A stretch of 10,374 bases of DNA, taken from NCBI GenBank assembly GCA_017996595.1, contig JAGOGT010000017.1, positions 1-10,374 on the forward strand, read 5' to 3'. The notes beneath the pieces are model-generated. The model saw nothing but the letters and a program-made list of their open reading frames with translations, was not told where the DNA came from and made no database searches. Shown piece after piece: positions 5,258 through 10,374 of this stretch; position 1 is the stretch's first letter; each line of letters starts with the position of its first letter. Made by a program: the position numbers and the translations under genes. Source of the stretch: Candidatus Cloacimonadota bacterium (GTDB taxonomy: Bacteria > Cloacimonadota > Cloacimonadia > Cloacimonadales > Cloacimonadaceae).

Positions 5258-7150
5258 TTATTTACTGAGGATGATCTTCCCTTGCAGCGGCTTATCCAAA
5301 CCCTGCACGCGATAGAGATAGACGCCGGGTTGCACCCGGTTGCCATCTTTATCCAGGCCGTTCCAGGTGCTAAGCGTGCTGCCCTGGCTTCCGGTATTGG
5401 CAGTTATCTTATTAACCATCTGGCCTTTCAGGTTATAGATTTCCAGGCTAAGGGGCAGATTGGCCTTTCCACGTACTTGGAAATTGGCCTGAGCATGGAA
5501 AGGATTGGGATACACGGATACTTCCGAAACTTGCGGAGCCAGCTCATCTTCGTTGGCCACAGGGATTTCGATCGTAACCGTATTGGAGGGATTGGAGAAA
5601 TTGAGAGGATTGTTAAAGATCGCCACCACATAGTATTCATGAGTTCCCGAGGGTACATTGGTATCGGCATAGCTAAGGGTTCCGGGATCCATTACGTTGG
5701 CATGAGTTGCGCCATTACGGAAGATGCGATAGCCGATGAGACCGCGGCCGTCAAAATAGAGGGGTGCCTGCCAGGCCAGATTCACCGTGCGGGGTTGAGT
5801 GTAAGCGCCGGTAAGATTACGTGGTTCGGGCAGTTCCAGGATAGCCAGGGTTTGATTGCTCATTACCGGAGTTCCAAGCATACCCCATTCATCCAGGGGG
5901 GTAACCTGACAGGCGAGCTGCCAGCCCATGTCTTCCACTTGCACGTAGTATGTATCTTGTGTGGCATCGGGGATGGGAGTGGGAGTGGGTCCCATAAACC
6001 GCATCCACTGGAAGCGGCTGGTGCCCTCGGCATCATTATCCGGATCGCTGAAAGTGTAGCTAACGGAGAGATTCTGGAATATAACGGGCGGACCGGAGAC
6101 AACAACGTTATTGACGATGGGAGGGGTATTCATGAAGCCCAGACCACTAAGTGCCACTGTTACATTATTAAATCCCGTGAGATTGCTGGTGATATCAAGA
6201 TTGGCTGTATAGATCTGTGGCGCAGGGGGAGAGAAGATCACGCTGGTTTCGAAAGTTCCATAGGGAGCAATGGTAAAATTGCTTTGGGGGAGGGTAAACA
6301 CGGGGTTATCGGTAGCCATGGTGCCGGTTACGGTGCTGCCAAAGAAATTGCGGATGGTGAGAGGAACCTGGTTGATCCCGCCCACATAGGTATTCGGGAA
6401 ATCAAGATTGAGATCGGAAACGGGATTGATTCCCATCAGTCCGGGGAAGGTGTATTTGATCCCTTGCAGAACTTCTTTGGTGGAAGTATTTTGCAAAAAG
6501 AGCACTACTTCGCTGGTATTCATATTCCAGGAGGAATCGAAGGTTCCAGTAAGGGTATATGTTTGCTGCGCTCCAGTGCTTAAGCTTACAGGGGTTCCGG
6601 CTTGACTTGGCAGCATCAAACGGTTAACGAAATTCAGGTGGCTTTGACCTTGCCAGGATTGTTGGATTTCGCTCTCCGTGATAGCGCTGTGCAGCACTAC
6701 GTTGGTATTGGTATCAGCTTCGGGCTTGGCCACGGTAACCTGGATGGTAAAATTATTCCCGGTCATACTTCCAGTTGCGGCAATGGTGTAATGCGATGCC
6801 ACATTCATGCGGGCATTCACTCTGGGCAGGTAAGTGGAATACATGGATTGGGTATTGCTGCCGCCAACCGAGGGATTGAGGCCATCGAAAACGGCAGTGG
6901 GATAGCCCGTGATCGCATAATAGGAATTTCGGGCATTGGAATAGGTATTGGCATAAGTGTCGCCATTATGGTTCTCGATAATAGCTACGGGACGACCGTT
7001 GGCGATCAGTTCATCTGCACCCATGGCAGCTCCGGGGCAATAGGGACACCAGGTTCCGGTGCCTATTTCCACCACCACCAGATTGCGCGGCAGGGCAAAG
7101 CTGAGGGATAAGATCCCCAATAACAATATGCTCAGTAGTAGTTTTTTCAT
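5258..7150 (-). CDS. Exported Omp28-like thioredoxin-fold protein with C-terminal sorting domain
   Basis: The product has 630 residues. An N-terminal signal peptide (KK then a leucine-rich core, probable cleavage after SFA at residue 19) leads into a thioredoxin-like domain. This has TGTWCPYCPG with Cys35 and Cys38 and the cis-proline loop GYPT (82-85), as in Omp28-related surface proteins. Three or four beta-sandwich regions follow: about 120-235; 240-340 (ASPM/SPD-2/Hydin-like, ends ALSGLG); 343-437 (Ig/PKD-like); and 440-530 (fibronectin III-like). Residues 545-630 (VSVYPNPF ... GVYLYRV ... KIILSK) are a FlgD-Ig/type-A sorting domain, suggesting export to the surface or outside. A thiol-disulfide role is possible but unproven. 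AAGGAG lies 6 bases before the ATG. The gene starts 33 bases after the dGTPase stop, probably on one transcript. Confidence 0.88.
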   Translation of the reverse strand: MKKLLLSILLLGILSLSFALPRNLVVVEIGTGTWCPYCPGAAMGADELIANGRPVAIIENHNGDTYANTYSNARNSYYAITGYPTAVFDGLNPSVGGSNTQSMYSTYLPRVNARMNVASHYTIAATGSMTGNNFTIQVTVAKPEADTNTNVVLHSAITESEIQQSWQGQSHLNFVNRLMLPSQAGTPVSLSTGAQQTYTLTGTFDSSWNMNTSEVVLFLQNTSTKEVLQGIKYTFPGLMGINPVSDLNLDFPNTYVGGINQVPLTIRNFFGSTVTGTMATDNPVFTLPQSNFTIAPYGTFETSVIFSPPAPQIYTANLDITSNLTGFNNVTVALSGLGFMNTPPIVNNVVVSGPPVIFQNLSVSYTFSDPDNDAEGTSRFQWMRFMGPTPTPIPDATQDTYYVQVEDMGWQLACQVTPLDEWGMLGTPVMSNQTLAILELPEPRNLTGAYTQPRTVNLAWQAPLYFDGRGLIGYRIFRNGATHANVMDPGTLSYADTNVPSGTHEYYVVAIFNNPLNFSNPSNTVTIEIPVANEDELAPQVSEVSVYPNPFHAQANFQVRGKANLPLSLEIYNLKGQMVNKITANTGSQGSTLSTWNGLDKDGNRVQPGVYLYRVQGLDKPLQGKIILSK

Positions 7151-7183
7151 TATTACTCCTTGTTATAAGGCTGGTGATGACGC

Positions 7184-8335
7184 TTAACCCTTCCAGGGAA
7201 GCATGTATTCCTTGATCTCTTCATTGAAATAGCGATCGGTCATCGTGGCCATAAAATCACGCACTTGCTCCGCAGGGGTAAAGCTGTCAAGATAATTCAG
7301 GTGTTTATGATCCAGAAAGTGTTTAAAGATCTTGGAGTGCTTGTTCCCTTCCTTTATATCCTGCATGTACTTATCAAAAAGGATATGCATGGTGCGGTTG
7401 ATGATGTCTTTAGTTTTCTTCACGTTATCGTCGGTGTAAATACGCCGGTAGTTGAAGCGTTTCAGCTCCAGCAGGTGCTCGGATGTTTCTTCGTCAAAGG
7501 CGATCCAATCCTGTTCGTAGCTATTGATAATCACGTTTTTGATCAGAGTGTCGATGATCTGGCTATTGGTATTGCCCAAAAAGGCTGCTTGCTCGGTGGG
7601 GAGTTCGTCCCGGGTAATGATATTATAGCGGATGGCATCCTCGATATCCTGGCCGATGTAGGCTATGGTATCGGTGATCCGCACCACACAGCCTTCCAGG
7701 GTGGCAGGCATCCATTGGGGATTTTCTCCGGCTTTCTTGGCCTTGATGAAAGCCTCTATCCCGTCATTGGTTTTGTCGGTTTGGGGTTTCAGCCTGGTAT
7801 TATGCACTTCGCCGTCGTGAGCGATGATGCCGTCTCGAACCTGAAAGGTAAGATTCAGTCCCCGGCCTTTGCGGGAGATATGATCCACAATATGCAGGCT
7901 TTCGATATTATGATGGAATTTTCCAATGCCGCTTGCTTCACAGCATTCCGAAAGCGCGTTCTCACCATCGTGGCCAAAGGGACAATGTCCCAGATCGTGG
8001 CCCAGGGCAATTGCTTCTATCAGTTCCGTATTTAATCCCAGATACTTTCCGATGGTTCGGGAGATTTGGGACACGTAGGCGATATGCAGATTGCGATTGG
8101 TCATCTCTTCATCGATGAGATTGGTGAAAGAGAATACCTGCGTTTTGCCGTGATAACGACGGTATGCGCCGCTGTAAAGCACTCTGTCCCGATCGATGGC
8201 AAATTGGGAACGCATCAAGTCTGGCTCTTCGAAACGATTACGCCAGGCATTATTATCGCGAAAGGCCTTTGGCCCCAAATTGCATTCATACTTCGCTTTG
8301 GTATTGGCGAAGATTTCTGAGAGTTTATTATTCAT
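7184..8335 (-). CDS. dgt: dGTPase-type dNTP triphosphohydrolase (HD domain)
   Basis: The 383-residue cytosolic enzyme belongs to the Dgt family, which hydrolyses dNTPs to deoxynucleoside and triphosphate. It has RSQFAIDRDRVLYSGAYRRYHGKTQVF (42-68), matching the family's DRDRI..S.AFRRL..KTQV block. The metal site is His84 (NLHIAYV), the HD pair His113-Asp114 in GHDLGHCPFGHDGE, and Asp222 in VVRITDTIAYIGQDIEDA. HHNIES (141-146) matches the family's (F)NHEAQ region. A GTG four codons upstream is open, but GGAG (8345-8342) overlaps it and sits 6 bases before the ATG at 8335, so the ATG is taken. The nucleotide preference (dGTP alone or several dNTPs) cannot be told from sequence. A promoter lies just upstream; the exported-protein gene follows in the same direction. 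Confidence 0.92.
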   Translation of the reverse strand: MNNKLSEIFANTKAKYECNLGPKAFRDNNAWRNRFEEPDLMRSQFAIDRDRVLYSGAYRRYHGKTQVFSFTNLIDEEMTNRNLHIAYVSQISRTIGKYLGLNTELIEAIALGHDLGHCPFGHDGENALSECCEASGIGKFHHNIESLHIVDHISRKGRGLNLTFQVRDGIIAHDGEVHNTRLKPQTDKTNDGIEAFIKAKKAGENPQWMPATLEGCVVRITDTIAYIGQDIEDAIRYNIITRDELPTEQAAFLGNTNSQIIDTLIKNVIINSYEQDWIAFDEETSEHLLELKRFNYRRIYTDDNVKKTKDIINRTMHILFDKYMQDIKEGNKHSKIFKHFLDHKHLNYLDSFTPAEQVRDFMATMTDRYFNEEIKEYMLPWKG

Positions 8336-8341
8336 TATCAG

Positions 8342-8345
8342 CTCC
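8342..8345 (-). promoter_or_regulatory. Shine-Dalgarno GGAG deciding the dgt start
   Basis: GGAG on the minus strand ends 6 bases before the ATG at 8335. It overlaps the alternative GTG at 8347, which makes that GTG an unlikely start. Confidence 0.65.
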
Positions 8346-8363
8346 ACTAATTCTGTTTATGAT

Positions 8364-8391
8364 AGTATAGCCGGGATCAGAAAGCAGACAA
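8364..8391 (-). promoter_or_regulatory. Candidate promoter of dgt
   Basis: On the minus strand TTGTCT (8391-8386), a 16-base spacer and TATACT (8369-8364) match a sigma-70-type promoter (4 of 6 and 5 of 6). It is placed about 30 bases before the dgt start codon. Confidence 0.5.
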
Positions 8392-8429
8392 GCTTCAGGG
8401 TTTTACATCTTGCTTCCCTACAAATTCTC

Positions 8430-8435
8430 TATAAT
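8430..8435 (+). promoter_or_regulatory. Possible -10 box (TATAAT) for the 84-residue gene
   Basis: A perfect TATAAT lies 82 bases before the start at 8518, in the divergent spacer. No convincing -35 box is found at 16-18 bases; the nearest, TTGCTT, is only 14 bases away. A second weak choice is TTGCCA at 8459-8464 with TAGCTT at 8481-8486. Confidence 0.25.
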
Positions 8436-8507
8436 TATCCAGATCAAGAAAATAATCCTTGCCAAAAATACGGAGTGCTTTAGCTTTGACTCCAGTTGTG
8501 GATTGAG

Positions 8508-8513
8508 AGGTGA
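8508..8513 (+). promoter_or_regulatory. Shine-Dalgarno AGGTGA deciding the start at 8518
   Basis: AGAGGTGA ends 4 bases before the ATG at 8518. A longer in-frame start at 8410 has no such site, and its extra residues would be translated from promoter-like DNA. Confidence 0.6.
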
Positions 8514-8517
8514 ACCG

Positions 8518-8772
8518 ATGACTTACAAACTACCAAATGGGCAACTGGTGGATCTGAAGAAGATTAGGAGCGTTTCCACAGTGAGAGACTTGGGAACAGA
8601 TCCTAAGACCATAGATTTAAACAGGTTGGGTTTTACCATCCATTTGCTGAATCGCGAGATCTTGGAAGTAACCGAGATTTATCATTACAGCGATTGGGGG
8701 GATGTGAAAAGGAACCTGCAGAAGCTGCGTCAGGAACTTGTGGATAAATGGCACGAAGATACCAAGGACTAA
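8518..8772 (+). CDS. Small unrecognised protein, 84 residues
   Basis: I do not recognise a family. The 84-residue product is charged and soluble, with no signal peptide or membrane segment and no cysteines. Its first half looks like beta strands (LPNGQLVDLKKI; FTIHLLNREILEVTEI at residues about 38-53). The C-terminal part is a probable amphipathic helix (WGDVKRNLQKLRQELVDKW, 59-77). A strand-rich start with one closing helix is common in small PH-like or FlbD-like proteins, but this is a shape comparison only. It has its own ribosome site, is divergent from dgt, and is followed by a strong terminator 28 bases after the stop, so it is probably a monocistronic gene. The in-frame start at 8410 (120 residues) is considered less likely. 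Confidence 0.7.
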   Translation: MTYKLPNGQLVDLKKIRSVSTVRDLGTDPKTIDLNRLGFTIHLLNREILEVTEIYHYSDWGDVKRNLQKLRQELVDKWHEDTKD

Positions 8773-8800
8773 GCTAAAACAAAATTCATGGATCAAAATT

Positions 8801-8831
8801 AAAAGCCCCGGGCGTCATGCTCGGGGCTTTT
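8801..8831. terminator. Bidirectional intrinsic terminator
   Basis: AAAAGCCCCG (8801-8810) pairs perfectly with CGGGGCTTTT (8822-8831). GGC/GCT extends the stem by three pairs (one G-U) around a 5-base loop. T-tracts exist in both directions (CTTTT on +, CTTTTAATTTT on -), so it can end both the + strand 84-residue gene and the convergent secreted-protein gene. Confidence 0.88.
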
Positions 8832-8840
8832 CATATCACC

Positions 8841-8864
8841 GGTTAACTTGTTAACCCGTTAACT
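8841..8864. repeat. Three degenerate 8-mers of the GTTAAC type
   Basis: GGTTAACT, TGTTAACC and CGTTAACT lie head to tail, each containing the palindrome GTTAAC. Period and core match the 15-copy GGTTAATG array at 4997-5116. The last unit runs 2 bases into the stop codon of the secreted-protein gene. Confidence 0.6.
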
Positions 8865-10374
8865 ATTTCATCAGGATCATTTTCTTTTGCATGGAAACAT
8901 TGTCACCGGAAAGCTTGTAGAAATACATTCCGCTGGCTACGCCATTGCCGCTATTATCTCTGCCATCCCAATCATAGCTGTGTTTACCGGCAGGAAGATC
9001 ACTACTCAGCAGTTCTTTCACCAGCTGTCCCCTCAGATTGAAGATCTGCAGCTTGAGGCCATTGGCGGCCTGGGCAAGACTGAAGCTGATCTTGGTATTG
9101 GGATTGAAGGGATTCGGATAATTCTGATCCAAAGTAATGCCCCCAACCGGCGGAGCGGTGGGATCATCATTGGCCACGGGATTATTCAGTTTCTGGGCAT
9201 AGAGTCCCAAGATTTCCGTTTTGCCACTGGAGCGTCCATCTGCCCACACTACGTAGGCTTCGTTATTCAAAGTGGCCGCCAGGGGATCGTATTGAGGCTT
9301 CGAAGCATTGGTAAGCACCGAACCCAGGGGAGCGCCGATCATGGTGCCATCTTCATTTACATACTTGTAATAGATGTCGCTTTCAATATTGTAAAAATCC
9401 GTCCAGGCCACGATCTGTGCACCATTATTGAATTTCACCATAGTAGGATTGGATTGGGTGGAATCCTTTTGCACCACATAATATCCCAGATTTCCCCATT
9501 GGGGCAAACCGCTTAAAGAATACTTCTGGATGGCGATATCATGCACACCGTTCAGGTTTTCGCACCAGGCAAAGGTTACGCCGGACATTGAGGAAGTGAT
9601 AACCGGGCGTTCCTGTTCATTTTGACGATCGGCAAGATTCACCCCGATCGGATCCCATTCTCTTACGCCGCTGGGGCCGAAATGCTGTCCCCAGTAGTTG
9701 GGGATAAAATCGCCACGCAGGTCTTTCCACATCACGAAAAGGCCACTGGGAGTCTGATGCGCCACCGGCAAAATCTGGAAAGTATCCCAATCATTATAGG
9801 TGCTGGCTTTCACGCCCTCAATATCCCATCCGGCAAAAGCGTCGCCATTGCTGTCAACCCGTTTCACCCAGATGGTTTGCGTATTGTCGCTGCTGGAACG
9901 ATGCCACATATAGTAGCTATCATTCAAGCCATAGAGAGTGCATTCGCTGTTTTCGCTTCCGGTGGGCAATACAGAGATCAGGCGACCATTTACGCCCCAC
10001 ATTTTCTGGTTGTTATAGATGCGTTGTCCATATACATGATAGAAGAAATTGCTTTCCACTTGCACCGATTCAGACCAGCCCAGGTAGAAGGAATCATCCC
10101 CTAGGTTGAAGCTTACCCTGGCATCCTTTTGGCGAAGCGGATCGATATCCGTAATCTCCATTCCGCCATCTCCCCACATTCTTTCGCCAGTGGCACTGAT
10201 AAGCTGGGCATAGATTTTGGGGCTATTGCCGCGGGCATCTTCCCACACGATAGCGATCCTGTCATCAGGAGTAACCACGGCACTCGGCTCTTGCTGAGTT
10301 CCATTTACGGCAAGGGTAACGGGGCGGCCATTGGTTTCCAGATCCACGCTGCCATCGGGATTGAGGAATTGGAT
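8863..10374 (-). CDS. Secreted protein with seven ~55-residue repeats (probable beta-propeller) and sorting domain, N-terminus missing
   Basis: 503 residues are visible. The frame is open to the right edge, so the start and any signal peptide lie outside; a GTG at 10347 is internal. Seven repeats are anchored by a conserved tryptophan after hydrophobic residues, at fragment positions 44, 100, 157, 216, 270, 324 and 377 (for example AIVWEDARG, FVMWKDLRG, YVVWADGRS). They are often followed by a YAQ/YGQ-type strand and a GxxxWG turn. The spacing of 53-59 residues fits blades of a beta-propeller. A short linker leads to LDQNYPNPFNPNTKISFSL (415-433) and GMYFYKL ... KMILMK (482-503), a FlgD-Ig/type-A sorting domain. 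This implies export and surface display or release. Ligand or activity cannot be told. It ends at a TAG inside a small repeat, 31 bases before a bidirectional terminator. Confidence 0.85.
   Translation of the reverse strand: MQFLNPDGSVDLETNGRPVTLAVNGTQQEPSAVVTPDDRIAIVWEDARGNSPKIYAQLISATGERMWGDGGMEITDIDPLRQKDARVSFNLGDDSFYLGWSESVQVESNFFYHVYGQRIYNNQKMWGVNGRLISVLPTGSENSECTLYGLNDSYYMWHRSSSDNTQTIWVKRVDSNGDAFAGWDIEGVKASTYNDWDTFQILPVAHQTPSGLFVMWKDLRGDFIPNYWGQHFGPSGVREWDPIGVNLADRQNEQERPVITSSMSGVTFAWCENLNGVHDIAIQKYSLSGLPQWGNLGYYVVQKDSTQSNPTMVKFNNGAQIVAWTDFYNIESDIYYKYVNEDGTMIGAPLGSVLTNASKPQYDPLAATLNNEAYVVWADGRSSGKTEILGLYAQKLNNPVANDDPTAPPVGGITLDQNYPNPFNPNTKISFSLAQAANGLKLQIFNLRGQLVKELLSSDLPAGKHSYDWDGRDNSGNGVASGMYFYKLSGDNVSMQKKMILMK

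Noticed and set aside
5114..6583. 489-codon open frame on the + strand
   Set aside because: It starts inside the tandem arrays and runs antisense to a clearly conserved exported protein with signal peptide, CxxC and sorting domain. It is a shadow of that gene's base composition.
7265..8035. 256-codon open frame on the + strand
   Set aside because: It is antisense to the Dgt-family gene, whose metal-binding motifs are intact, and has no recognisable domain of its own.
8863..10347. GTG at 10347 as the true start of the right-edge secreted protein
   Set aside because: The frame continues to the window edge with matching protein-like sequence (FLNPDGSVDLETNGRP), and there is no signal peptide after the GTG.

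Overview
The window looks like chromosomal DNA of an uncultured-type bacterium of the Cloacimonadota (WWE1) or a nearby FCB-group lineage. This is inferred from two long secreted proteins with 'YPNPF...' C-terminal sorting (FlgD-Ig-like) domains, the Omp28-like thioredoxin protein, and low-complexity repeats between genes. It has not been checked against any database.

Layout. The C-terminus of an ABC-transporter permease (+) enters at the left edge and ends at 231. About 540 bases of non-coding DNA follow, holding twin EcoRI-centred palindromes, a 13-bp direct repeat and an imperfect hairpin. From 4728 down to 769 on the minus strand runs a tightly overlapped three-gene operon. In transcription order it encodes an ABC-F translation ATPase, a HgdB/BcrC-type (2-hydroxyacyl-CoA dehydratase family) iron-sulfur-like protein, and an MnmA-family tRNA thiolase that lacks the usual second catalytic cysteine. 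A divergent promoter region separates this operon from a tRNA-Pro(GGG) gene with an encoded CCA end and its own terminator.

The tRNA is followed by two abutting 8-bp tandem arrays: 15 copies of GGTTAATG, then 9 copies of a CCCCTCGA-type unit. The first has regularly spaced GGG runs on the + strand and the second has G-runs on the - strand. A good intrinsic terminator then closes the next minus-strand unit. That unit consists of a dGTPase-type HD phosphohydrolase (7184-8335) followed 33 bases later by a 630-residue exported protein with an N-terminal CxxC thioredoxin-like domain, several beta-sandwich domains and a sorting domain (5258-7150).

Divergent from the dGTPase gene is a small unrecognised 84-residue protein (8518-8772). 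A strong bidirectional terminator separates it from a convergent secreted protein that runs off the right edge. The visible part of that protein contains seven tryptophan-anchored repeats of about 55 residues (probably a beta-propeller) and a sorting domain.

Functionally, the ABC-F/HgdB-like/MnmA-like operon is the most interesting part. Gene overlap and content suggest a tRNA-modification or translation-linked module in which an Fe-S protein works with a non-canonical thiolase. The rest is nucleotide housekeeping and cell-surface or exported proteins.
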